DNA of 32,358 bases from Chitinophagaceae bacterium (GTDB lineage: Bacteria; Bacteroidota; Bacteroidia; Cytophagales; Cytophagaceae). Within the stretch, counting starts at the first letter, position 1. Every line of letters starts with the position of its first letter. The notes below the pieces were generated by a model. That model did no database searches. It was not told the origin of the DNA and was given only the letters and a program-made list of their open reading frames with translations. Shown here piece by piece: positions 1 through 5,529 of this stretch. Location: positions 1-32,358 of the forward strand of contig JAQBNU010000005.1 in NCBI GenBank assembly GCA_028288365.1. The letters are read 5' to 3'. The translations under genes were made by a program, and so were the position numbers.

Positions 1-119
1 CCCCTGAAGGGGACTTGTTGAAAATATCGGCTTGTAGAGACGCCATGCATGGCGTCTCTACGGTTTGTATATCCCCAAAATCTGTGTTCTCACCATCAAA
101 GCAAAGTCCCCTTCAGGGG
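1..119. repeat. Large imperfect hairpin repeat flanking a 28-bp palindrome
   Basis: Positions 1-16 and 104-119 are inverted copies of each other (CCCCTGAAGGGGACTT and its complement), and CCCCTGAAGGGG is itself nearly palindromic. Between them, 34-61 is a perfect 28-bp palindrome centred on CCATGCATGG with GTAGAGACG arms. No coding frame is visible. It looks like a dispersed intergenic repeat of the kind common in Bacteroidota. The 3' arm is where the transposon inserted, because the sequence resumes after position 3276 with the same CCCCTTCAGGGG. Confidence 0.75.
110..117. repeat. Target-site duplication, left copy (CCTTCAGG)
   Basis: Eight bases identical to 3277-3284, directly abutting the inverted repeats. 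They lie within a longer CCCCTTCAGGGG. The outer GG/CC could be assigned to either the element or the host; the 8-bp split used here gives both ends a GGC terminus. Confidence 0.8.
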
Positions 120-145
120 CGATAATATAGTTTAAAAACCTATTT
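118..145 (+). repeat. Left terminal inverted repeat of the transposon
   Basis: It starts GGCGATAATATAGTTT and continues to CCTATTT. It pairs with 3249-3276 read on the other strand, with mismatches only at the fourth and sixteenth bases. The stop codon of the small membrane-protein ORF lies just inside it. Confidence 0.88.
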
Positions 146-149
146 GTTT

Positions 150-425
150 TTAAAGGTTATTTTTCAACTCTTTCTGCAAATTCAAAAGTTTATCTTCTAG
201 CTTTCGATACTCGTCAGCTTTCTTATCTAGAAGAGTAGAATCTGGCTTATTCGCGTATATAGCTCCTATGGCCATACAAACGCTATCTCTATGAGCTTCG
301 GTAGAAGCTATTTCTTTTCGAATTTCTCCTTCAGTTCGTTTCATAAGGTTTCTAAGTATTACTAAAGATACCAATAAAACGAAAGAAATAAGGACGATAA
401 TAGTAATTGTAGCCGCGTTAAACAT
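150..425 (-). CDS. Small membrane-anchored coiled-coil protein (transposon passenger)
   Basis: I do not recognise a family. The 91-aa product has one hydrophobic segment near the N-terminus (about residues 5-27, rich in I, V and L). A charged helical tail follows, with a K/E/L-rich C-terminus that looks like a short coiled coil, so it is probably an inner-membrane protein with a cytoplasmic or periplasmic coil. The ATG at 425 is preferred. The open frame extends to 491, but that stretch runs through a strong hairpin (457-483) and encodes a basic leader that interrupts a normal membrane-anchor start. It is the last gene before the left end of the transposon. Function unknown. Confidence 0.55.
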   Translation of the reverse strand: MFNAATITIIVLISFVLLVSLVILRNLMKRTEGEIRKEIASTEAHRDSVCMAIGAIYANKPDSTLLDKKADEYRKLEDKLLNLQKELKNNL

Positions 426-456
426 ATTGTAATAAACTATGTTTTGATAAAAATCA

Positions 457-483
457 AAAAGCCTCCTTATCCGGGAGGCTTTT
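457..483 (-). terminator. GC-rich hairpin with U-rich tail on the minus strand
   Basis: AAAAGCCTCC (457-466) pairs perfectly with GGAGGCTTTT (474-483) around a 7-nt loop. On the minus strand it is followed by TGATTTTTATC, so it can act as an intrinsic terminator there. It lies about 30 nt upstream of the passenger start at 425, leaving little room for a promoter in between. It may therefore be an attenuator of that gene rather than a simple transcript end. Confidence 0.6.
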
Positions 484-621
484 GTCTTCAATTAAAAGGA
501 AGATTACATAGTTACTATGTGTAGGACAGTTACTACTTCTCCGTTGCGGATTTCGGTAGTAACATTCATTAACTTTGACCATCTGACTCTTTGCATAAGT
601 ATAGTGGTTTAGTTAAACAAA

Positions 622-649
622 CCTCTGAGCCCATCTCAGGGGTTTTCTT
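622..649 (+). terminator. Probable intrinsic terminator upstream of the Com-like ORF
   Basis: CCTCTGAG (622-629) pairs with CTCAGGGG, closing a CCCAT loop with one G-T pair, and is followed by TTTTCTTT. No plus-strand gene precedes it inside the transposon. It either ends a non-coding transcript from the 490-620 stretch or attenuates the ORF at 722. Confidence 0.5.
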
Positions 650-721
650 TATACTACTTCCCGTTCGGAGGTGAACGCTATTTCAAAACATAGTTAGCTC
701 TTATAATAATCGCTATTGTTT

Positions 722-949
722 ATGAACTACGAAATGGAAGTGAAATGTCAAAAATGCAAACGCCACCTATTCTCGATTATAAGAATAAGCGGCGTTATTG
801 AATTTAGATGTACTGAATGTAAGGAAAGCGGTATGCTAGTTTCTCACAACCTAGATAACAAGATCGTTACTTTTGGTAAGAACTTATCCGTTCGACTACG
901 GTATTGGAAAATCCGCTTGGTTGGAAAACACAATCGCCTCTCTGAGTAA
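722..949 (+). CDS. Small Com-like zinc-ribbon protein (transposon passenger)
   Basis: The 75-aa product has two CxxC pairs (C9/C12 and C30/C33) spaced as in the zinc ribbon of the Mu phage translational activator Com, with the shared pattern C-x2-C-x3-LF before and IEFRC-x2-C after. The zinc ribbon is the credible part. The C-terminal half overlaps the minus-strand ORF at 867-1100 and has no recognisable features. The ATG at 722 is preferred to the TTG at 716. It is the only passenger on the plus strand. Metal binding and possibly RNA binding are inferred from the family resemblance; no mom-like target gene is present nearby. Confidence 0.5.
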   Translation: MNYEMEVKCQKCKRHLFSIIRISGVIEFRCTECKESGMLVSHNLDNKIVTFGKNLSVRLRYWKIRLVGKHNRLSE

Positions 950-1100
950 CGATATTAATACCAATCGTTCCATCTTCCGATTTGATAAGTTCATCGTTTA
1001 ATAAGCTATCCCTTAGCTTAATTAAATGAGTATTGTTTTGAATGAAAGGATTCGATTCTTCAATATCGTTTCCTTCGTATTGCCATGTTATAGTTGCCAT
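867..1100 (-). CDS. Hypothetical 77-aa protein (transposon passenger)
   Basis: No family is recognised. The product begins MATITWQYEGND and is acidic and polar with no signal or membrane segment, so it is probably cytoplasmic. It has an ATG start 21 nt after the stop of the lipoprotein gene upstream on the same strand, which suggests one transcript. Its 3' end overlaps the plus-strand Com-like ORF by 83 nt, so one of the two may be shorter than drawn or not expressed. Confidence 0.5.
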   Translation of the reverse strand: MATITWQYEGNDIEESNPFIQNNTHLIKLRDSLLNDELIKSEDGTIGINIVTQRGDCVFQPSGFSNTVVERISSYQK

Positions 1101-1121
1101 AAAGAATAAAGTTAAATTGTT

Positions 1122-1538
1122 TTACTTCAATATATAAAATGCTCTCCTCCTTACTTGGTGAAGCGTATCGTTTTCATCGCCAACTTCAATTATTCTTATA
1201 AAAATAGAATCGTTTGTATAACCTAATAAGTATGTGTTAGTCTTATATCCATCGTCGAAATAAGAAAGGCTATCCGACGCCCAAGTTATATGAGTTGTAG
1301 TTGGTATACCTCCGGGATTATTAGGACATGGCGTCATCGCGCTTGAATCTGAGGTATTAGTAAGATAGCCGCAAATAGTGCTATCGAGATTTCCGTATAA
1401 GAATCTTCCTTTTAGCTTCGGACTACTGGATTGATTTACTTTTACAGGCGCAGGATTAGAACTTAGATCGCTTTTTTTGTGACAACAGGAAAGAACGCAT
1501 AACAAAAGTACTGCTGAGGTTTTTAAAAGGTTTTTCAT
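1122..1538 (-). CDS. Small lipoprotein (transposon passenger)
   Basis: The 138-aa product starts with a lysine, a hydrophobic stretch and a lipobox-like LLLCVLSCC, so it should be exported and lipid-anchored. Asp/Ser/Lys residues after the cysteine fit a Bacteroidota lipoprotein. The mature part is Ser/Thr/Asn-rich and ends in a beta-like segment; I cannot name a domain. It is followed on the same strand by the 77-aa ORF. A lipoprotein as transposon cargo is unusual, and its role is unknown. Confidence 0.65.
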   Translation of the reverse strand: MKNLLKTSAVLLLCVLSCCHKKSDLSSNPAPVKVNQSSSPKLKGRFLYGNLDSTICGYLTNTSDSSAMTPCPNNPGGIPTTTHITWASDSLSYFDDGYKTNTYLLGYTNDSIFIRIIEVGDENDTLHQVRRRAFYILK

Positions 1539-1540
1539 AT

Positions 1541-1750
1541 TTATAAAGGATTTAGCCTACCGCGGTGCAACGATAGTGTTACGTTAAAAAATTGCGCGGC
1601 ACCCAACTTACTCGCCTGGAGGTTCTGAGAAACCTGTACAACGGAATAAGCCAAGCCCGCGCAAGAACGCAAGCATCGAACCTAAACCCCGTGTACTTAT
1701 AAATTTCTCAGATTCCCAGTACGGGTATAGTCAACACAATTATGTCTTTA
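1541..1750 (-). other. Non-coding segment with complementary blocks (candidate structured RNA)
   Basis: About 210 nt between the transposase stop and the lipoprotein start, more GC-rich than its surroundings. On the minus strand CTGAGAAA pairs with a later TTTCTCAG. That second block can alternatively form its own hairpin AGGTTTCTCAGAACCT. GCGCGGGC can pair with GCCGCGC further on. No convincing ORF was found. It could be the leader of the lipoprotein mRNA, a transposon-encoded small RNA, or a regulatory region between the transposase and the passengers. Pairing was read by eye only. Confidence 0.3.
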
Positions 1751-1755
1751 TATTT

Positions 1756-2709
1756 CTATGATTTCTTTATATCATTCATTTTCGTTTGTACTAAGGTACT
1801 AAATAGTAAACGTGTTTCAAAACACTTGACTAAGAGCATATTGAATCGCTCCGTCTCCTTGTATTTACGGGTATTGTAGCGATATTCAAACTCGTCGCAA
1901 TACCGGAATAAGTATGGTCTCGATACTTGGTGATAAACACCGTAGATACCTCTCTTCAATTGAGACCAGAAGCCTTCTATACTATTGGTGTGTACGACAC
2001 CTCTTACATATTCATGTTCTCCGTGATTAACGCTATCGTGTTTGTAAACTTTTTTAAGCGGTGTATACAAGTGCGACGAGTCCGTGTATATCGTTGTGTT
2101 AAGCCCTACGTTTCTTATTATGAACGGTACTACCTTTGTTCTTTTAACGTCATAGATAACTTTAGTTACTATTGAAACGTCTCGCGCTAATATCCCGAGT
2201 ACAGGTGTTTTGTGTATAAGAGAAGAGGAGTTTTTAGTTTTCTTACGAATGGAAAGATGTTTGTTACTGATTTTACCTCCAACGTACGTTTCGTCTATTT
2301 CTACAACATCGCCGATGAGCTTTTTGAATTCACTATTATGATTCATTGAATGACGAATCCTGTGCAACATAAACCAGGCGGTGCTTTGCGTTACTTTAAT
2401 GTCTTTGCCTAATTGATACGAGGAGATTCCTTTCTTATGAGAACTAAAAAGAAAGACAGCAAGAAACCATTTGCGTAACGGAATATGTGAACGGTCGAAA
2501 AGAGTTTTAACAGTAACGGTAAATTGCTTATTACAACCGGTGCATTTGTATAGCCTGTCGTTTTTGTAGGCGTAAATTTTCTTTTCCTTGTTTTGGCAAT
2601 GCGGACACTTAACGCCGTCCTTCCAGCGCAAATCGGCGAGGTATTTCCTACAGTCGTTATCTGTCTGGAACGCATCCATTAAATCCTGCAAACAAGTGAA
2701 CTTTGCCAA
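1756..2709 (-). CDS. IS1595-family (ISXO2-like) transposase
   Basis: This 317-aa protein catalyses movement of the surrounding element. Residues 35-59 form a zinc ribbon (CPHC ... CTGC), as expected for the N-terminal domain of ISXO2-type transposases. A helix-turn-helix-like region follows (about 95-120, with GKDIKVTQSTAWFMLHRIR). The RNase H-like catalytic core shows EIDETYVGG (D139), TDSSHLY (D210) and HTNSIEGFWSQLKRGIYGVYH (about 240-260), the hallmark C-terminal motif of the family. Length is normal and there is no frameshift, so the enzyme appears functional. It is read toward the left end of the element, with about 570 nt of non-coding DNA upstream. The long Lys/Asn-rich tail after residue 290 carries no motif that I see. 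Confidence 0.93.
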   Translation of the reverse strand: MAKFTCLQDLMDAFQTDNDCRKYLADLRWKDGVKCPHCQNKEKKIYAYKNDRLYKCTGCNKQFTVTVKTLFDRSHIPLRKWFLAVFLFSSHKKGISSYQLGKDIKVTQSTAWFMLHRIRHSMNHNSEFKKLIGDVVEIDETYVGGKISNKHLSIRKKTKNSSSLIHKTPVLGILARDVSIVTKVIYDVKRTKVVPFIIRNVGLNTTIYTDSSHLYTPLKKVYKHDSVNHGEHEYVRGVVHTNSIEGFWSQLKRGIYGVYHQVSRPYLFRYCDEFEYRYNTRKYKETERFNMLLVKCFETRLLFSTLVQTKMNDIKKS

Positions 2710-2820
2710 TCTGAATTATTATTGAACTATTTAATTATTAAACCGCGAAAAACAAATAAGGTTTGTTTTTAATTTGTACTTTTTTAAGAAATAAAAACAA
2801 GGTTATTTATTGAAAATAGA

Positions 2821-2988
2821 AAGAGCGGATATAGGTTTGGAATCTACATCGTACCGGGGTATTGGCGAAACATTAAGGTTTGGAAGCTTAATGTTGGGGG
2901 GACGCGTATCCCCGGTACTGCTCTTGTGATTGTATTAACTAGGTTTCGAAACGTGTGGAGTGCAAACGAGATATGTTTTCGATGTAGG
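2821..2988. ncRNA. Candidate structured RNA inside the transposon
   Basis: Four perfect complementary blocks occur within 168 nt. AAGAGC (2821-2826) matches GCTCTT (2920-2925). GTACCGGGG (2851-2859) matches CCCCGGTAC (2910-2918). AACATTAAG (2869-2877) matches CTTAATGTT (2887-2895). CTACATC (2844-2850) matches GATGTAG (2981-2987). The first three nest into one long arm. The last crosses the first, so the full set would be a pseudoknot or two alternative folds. GGTTTGGAA occurs twice (2834 and 2878). The segment lies upstream of the transposase and is GC-richer than its flanks. I cannot match it to a known RNA family, and the strand is undecided because the helices work on either. Confidence 0.35.
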
Positions 2989-3025
2989 TTAAAAAGTTGT
3001 CGTCAAACATAGTTAATAAGCTCAT
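2939..3025 (-). CDS. Possible 28-aa ORF, ATGA-coupled to the preceding tiny ORF
   Basis: It begins MSLLTMFDDNFLTYIENISR, and its ATG overlaps the TGA of the 25-codon ORF upstream in an ATGA arrangement. The same frame is open for about 40 further codons upstream but has no ATG there, so a non-ATG start or a frameshift from the upstream ORF is possible. All three minus frames are fairly open here, which lowers the value of any single ORF. Confidence 0.2.
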   Translation of the reverse strand: MSLLTMFDDNFLTYIENISRLHSTRFET

Positions 3026-3099
3026 GCGCAATAAACCGCGCACTTCTGAATCCAGCCGTCGAGTGTATACTCTCGGTAGTAAATAACGAGTATAGGCAT
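3022..3099 (-). CDS. Possible 25-aa leader ORF with a Shine-Dalgarno sequence
   Basis: The ATG at 3099 is preceded by AAAGGAGACCTA, a strong ribosome-binding site and unusual in Bacteroidota, where such sites are rare. The peptide begins MPILVIYYREYTLDGW and ends at a TGA overlapping the next ATG. It lies downstream, on the minus strand, of the hairpin at 3131-3157. A leader peptide or chance are both possible. Confidence 0.25.
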   Translation of the reverse strand: MPILVIYYREYTLDGWIQKCAVYCA

Positions 3100-3130
3100 T
3101 AGGTCTCCTTTCTTGTTTATGGTTTAGAAT

Positions 3131-3157
3131 AGCCCTACCGCTACAAACGGTAGGGCT
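3131..3157. terminator. Strong hairpin near the right end of the transposon
   Basis: AGCCCTACCG (3131-3140) pairs perfectly with CGGTAGGGCT (3148-3157) around a 7-nt loop. On the plus strand TCCTTATATA follows, a weak U-tail; on the minus strand ATTCTAAACC follows. It could insulate the transposon from read-through or serve as an attenuator ahead of the minus-strand leader ORFs. Confidence 0.5.
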
Positions 3158-3248
3158 TCCTTATATAATAACAAAGTAGAAGTTGTGTGTCTAGGAAAAT
3201 GAAAAAATATTGGTGTGGCGAAAAAGAACTGGAAAAGTCTAGGAATTG

Positions 3249-3276
3249 AAATAGGTTTTTCAACTATATTATTGCC
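3249..3276 (-). repeat. Right terminal inverted repeat of the transposon
   Basis: Read on the minus strand it starts GGCAATAATATAGTTG, the partner of the left end. It is followed outward by the target copy CCTTCAGG at 3277-3284. Confidence 0.88.
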
Positions 3277-3284
3277 CCTTCAGG
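3277..3284. repeat. Target-site duplication, right copy (CCTTCAGG)
   Basis: Direct copy of 110-117 immediately outside the right inverted repeat. Host sequence continues with GGATTTAGGGGC. Confidence 0.8.
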
Positions 3285-3348
3285 GGATTTAGGGGCAAGA
3301 CAGCTGGCCATTATTGCTATAATCCATACCCAAAACCTCTTTTTTTGC

Positions 3349-3378
3349 TGACCACTGATCACTGACCACTATCCACTA
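3349..3378. repeat. Tandem TGAtCACTGAcCACT-type intergenic repeat
   Basis: TGACCACTGATCACTGACCACTATCCACTA consists of successive TGA-C-CAC units. Related words occur in inverted orientation at 26121-26268, so it looks like a dispersed intergenic repeat family of this genome. Confidence 0.5.
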
Positions 3379-3396
3379 TTTTTCCCAATAAATGTC

Positions 3397-3404
3397 TATA
3401 TTTG
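3397..3404 (+). promoter_or_regulatory. Bacteroidota -7 box (TATATTTG) of the ricT operon
   Basis: It matches TAnnTTTG, the -7 element of the Bacteroidota primary sigma factor, and lies 66 nt before the ricT ATG. No clean TTTG lies at the expected -33 distance, only a T-run. Inferred from sequence alone. Confidence 0.5.
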
Positions 3405-3470
3405 TCTAAGACTGTTTTTACCGTCTTAATGAATTCGGTTCTATTAATTAGATATAAAAATTAAAATATA

Positions 3471-5069
3471 ATGGGTTGTTCATCTTGTGGAACAGGCGGA
3501 GGTAGTTGTGGAACGACAGGAGGATGCGGCAAAACAGGAGGATGTGCAACAGGTGGTTGCAATAAATTAAACTCCTTCGACTGGCTCAGTAACATGGGTA
3601 TCGGTCTTGCTGAAGACTTTGACGTAATAGAAGTTCGTTTCAAAAACGGCCGCAAAGAATTTTATAGAAATACTCAATCCCTGGAACTCTACACCGGCGA
3701 TCCTGTCGTAGTAGAAATGGCTTCCGGTTATCATCTGGGTCACGTAGCCTTGCAAGGCGAAATTGTGCGCCTGCAATTGAAACGTAAAATGGTCAACAAC
3801 GACGATCAGTTGAAAACCATTACGCGCAAGGCTTCTCAAAAAGACATAGAGAAATACATCCTCAGCAAAAACAGAGAAGAAACTACCGTGTTCCGTGCAC
3901 GTCATATCATTTTGGAGCAAAAGCTCGAAATGAAACTGACCGATGTGGAATACCAAGCAGATAATTCTAAAGCTACTTTTTATTACTCTGCCGATGAACG
4001 TGTAGATTTCAGAGAACTGATCAAACTACTCGCTTCTGAATTCAAGGTGCGTGTGGAAATGAAACAGATCAGCCTTCGCCATGAAGCCGCACGCCTCGGA
4101 GGTATTGGTTCTTGCGGACGCGAATTGTGTTGCTCTACCTGGATCAGTGATTTCAAAAATGTCAATACATCAGCGGCACGTTATCAAAACCTGTCTCTGA
4201 ATCCTTCCAAACTTTCCGGTCAATGCGGGCGCTTGAAGTGTTGCCTGAACTATGAACTGGAAACGTACCTCGACGCATTGAAAGGCATTCCGGAAGTAGA
4301 GAAACCTTTGCTGACAGAAAAAGGAAGAGCCAGCATACAAAAAACAGACATCTTCAAAAAGATCATGTGGTTTTCGTACGAAGACGAACCCACCAATTGG
4401 ATCGCTATACCTGTAGATCGCGTCCATCACATTCAGGCCATGAATGTGGAAAGTAAAAAACCTGCGGACCTGATTAATGACCAGGAACAAAGTAAAATTA
4501 CGACTGAGTTCATCAAAGAGAAAAGCGAACTGGCTCGTTTTGACGATAAGTTTCAGGCCAACAAAAACAAGAAGAAAAAGAAAAAGAAAAAACCTTCTGA
4601 TCCATTAAGAGCAGACGCTGTTGGTGAAGGTCAACCAAGACCGCAACAACAAAATCAAAATAAACCTGCTGCACCTGTACGTTCTGAACATCAGCCAAGA
4701 GAAGGACAGCAAAGTAAACCACGTCCTCAAAATCCAAACCGCGAAGGTGGTCAACGTCCTCCGCAACAAAACCGTGAGGGACAGCCAAAACCTCAAAATC
4801 CAAATCAAAACAGACCTCCAAGAGAAGCTAATGCCCAACGTGAAAACGTGCAGGGACAAGGACTTCCAAGACCGGAAGGACAACAAAGACCTCCGCAACA
4901 AAATCGTCCGAATCAACCGAGACCTCAAAATCCAAATCAGAATAAACAACAAGGCGGCCAAAGACCTCCGCATCAGGGCAATAGACAAGGCGGACAGCCT
5001 AACAACAAACCCAATAACGATGCAGACAAGCCTGCCGATAATACATCATCAAACGACAATGAAAAATAA
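3471..5069 (+). CDS. ricT: PSP1-domain protein, RicT/YaaT-like, with Cys/Gly-rich head and Gln/Pro/Asn-rich tail
   Basis: The central part (about residues 45-290) is a PSP1 domain as in YaaT/RicT. In Bacillus this protein sits in an Fe-S-containing Ric complex affecting RNase Y and development; in Bacteroidota the role is not established. The conserved cysteines are visible: GGIGSCGRELCCSTW (C215, C220, C221) and QCGRLKCCLNYE (C252, C257, C258), likely metal or cluster ligands. The first 30 residues are a run of Gly with seven Cys (GCSSCGTGGG...). From about residue 375 the protein is a lysine block followed by a long disordered tail of repeats such as QRPPQQNREGQ and PRPQNPNQN, making it 532 aa against a usual 270-300 for Bacillus YaaT. 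Its stop overlaps gldH by 11 nt, so the two are translationally coupled. Confidence 0.88.
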   Translation: MGCSSCGTGGGSCGTTGGCGKTGGCATGGCNKLNSFDWLSNMGIGLAEDFDVIEVRFKNGRKEFYRNTQSLELYTGDPVVVEMASGYHLGHVALQGEIVRLQLKRKMVNNDDQLKTITRKASQKDIEKYILSKNREETTVFRARHIILEQKLEMKLTDVEYQADNSKATFYYSADERVDFRELIKLLASEFKVRVEMKQISLRHEAARLGGIGSCGRELCCSTWISDFKNVNTSAARYQNLSLNPSKLSGQCGRLKCCLNYELETYLDALKGIPEVEKPLLTEKGRASIQKTDIFKKIMWFSYEDEPTNWIAIPVDRVHHIQAMNVESKKPADLINDQEQSKITTEFIKEKSELARFDDKFQANKNKKKKKKKKPSDPLRADAVGEGQPRPQQQNQNKPAAPVRSEHQPREGQQSKPRPQNPNREGGQRPPQQNREGQPKPQNPNQNRPPREANAQRENVQGQGLPRPEGQQRPPQQNRPNQPRPQNPNQNKQQGGQRPPHQGNRQGGQPNNKPNNDADKPADNTSSNDNEK

Positions 5070-5529
5070 ATTTTACCTGCTTACTCTGATGACACTTCTT
5101 TTTTCATGCAGTGAGAAAGGAAAAGTATTTCATGACTATGCAGAAATAGAAAACGACGAGTGGTTGTCAAAAAATAAAATTTCTTTCCCGATAGAAATTG
5201 ATGACCACAACTCGAAATACACACTGCATTACCTGACTCGTTATACCAAGGATTATCCGTTTTACAATCTTTATGTAAAACGTTTCGTGCTCGATTCTAC
5301 AGGCAAGCAATTGTCCAGTAAACTTCAGGGCATGTATCTTTTCGACGAGAAAACAGGTACTCCTAAAGGCGGTGGCTGGGGCAACAAGTACGATCACACG
5401 ATTTTATCAGACAGCAATATGACTTTCCCTTACAATGGAAAGTATACCATAGAACTTCAACAATACATGCGTCAGGATACCATACCTGGTGTGTCTGATA
5501 TCGGTATCAGTTTATTCAAACATGAATAG
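5059..5529 (+). CDS. gldH: Gliding motility lipoprotein GldH
   Basis: The 156-aa product begins MKNKFYLLTLMTLLFSCSEKG, with the lipobox cysteine at residue 17, so it is exported and lipid-anchored. The mature part has the GldH look: an F-x-x-Y-x-x-I-x-x-x-x-W start (FHDYAEIENDEW), YTLHYLTRYTKDYPFYNLYV, then LFDEKTG..KGGGWG and YTIELQQYMR. In Flavobacterium GldH is required for gliding, with type IX secretion affected in gld mutants; homologues also occur in non-gliding Bacteroidota. The start at 5059 is fixed by the signal peptide. The frame is open far upstream, but that part only shadows the ricT tail. It lies between ricT and the DUF4919 gene, overlapping both. Confidence 0.87.
   Translation: MKNKFYLLTLMTLLFSCSEKGKVFHDYAEIENDEWLSKNKISFPIEIDDHNSKYTLHYLTRYTKDYPFYNLYVKRFVLDSTGKQLSSKLQGMYLFDEKTGTPKGGGWGNKYDHTILSDSNMTFPYNGKYTIELQQYMRQDTIPGVSDIGISLFKHE

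Larger units (their letters stand above)
118..3276 (-). mobile_element. Complete IS1595-family transposon with passenger genes
   Basis: The ends are 28-bp inverted repeats (118-145 and 3249-3276) that match at 26 of 28 positions and begin GGC. Each is bordered by the direct repeat CCTTCAGG (110-117 and 3277-3284). IS1595-family elements are known for GG-starting ends and 8-bp target duplications, and the internal transposase at 1756-2709 is an ISXO2/IS1595 type, so three lines of evidence agree. The element is 3159 bp, much longer than the transposase alone requires. The rest holds four small ORFs and two non-coding segments with strong pairing. Transposase, IRs and target repeat all look intact, so insertion may be recent. 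Passenger-carrying IS1595 elements are known, but I do not recognise this set of passengers. Confidence 0.88.

Noticed and set aside
34..61. 28-bp palindrome as a CRISPR or att site
   Set aside because: It occurs once here without spacers or an integrase; it fits a dispersed palindromic repeat better.
1561..1740. Possible integron attC-like site
   Set aside because: The GTTRRRY/RYYYAAC pair needed for attC is not present in the right arrangement.
1927..2175. Plus-strand ORF over the transposase
   Set aside because: It overlaps a clearly conserved transposase on the other strand and has no recognisable domain.
2409..2675. Second minus-strand frame inside the transposase (possible frameshifted product)
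   Set aside because: The main frame is intact and full length, so no frameshift is needed.
2821..2988. tmRNA, RNase P RNA or group I/II intron
   Set aside because: None of the conserved sequences of those RNAs (tmRNA acceptor ends, RNase P core words, intron domain V) is visible.
4513..4988. Minus-strand frames over the ricT tail
   Set aside because: They are shadows of the low-complexity ricT C-terminus; the translations are biased and protein families are absent.
4621..5058. Long plus-strand frame upstream of gldH, overlapping the ricT tail
   Set aside because: The frame is open because the repetitive Gln/Asn/Pro codons of ricT leave few stops in the shifted frame. The gldH signal peptide fixes its start at 5059.
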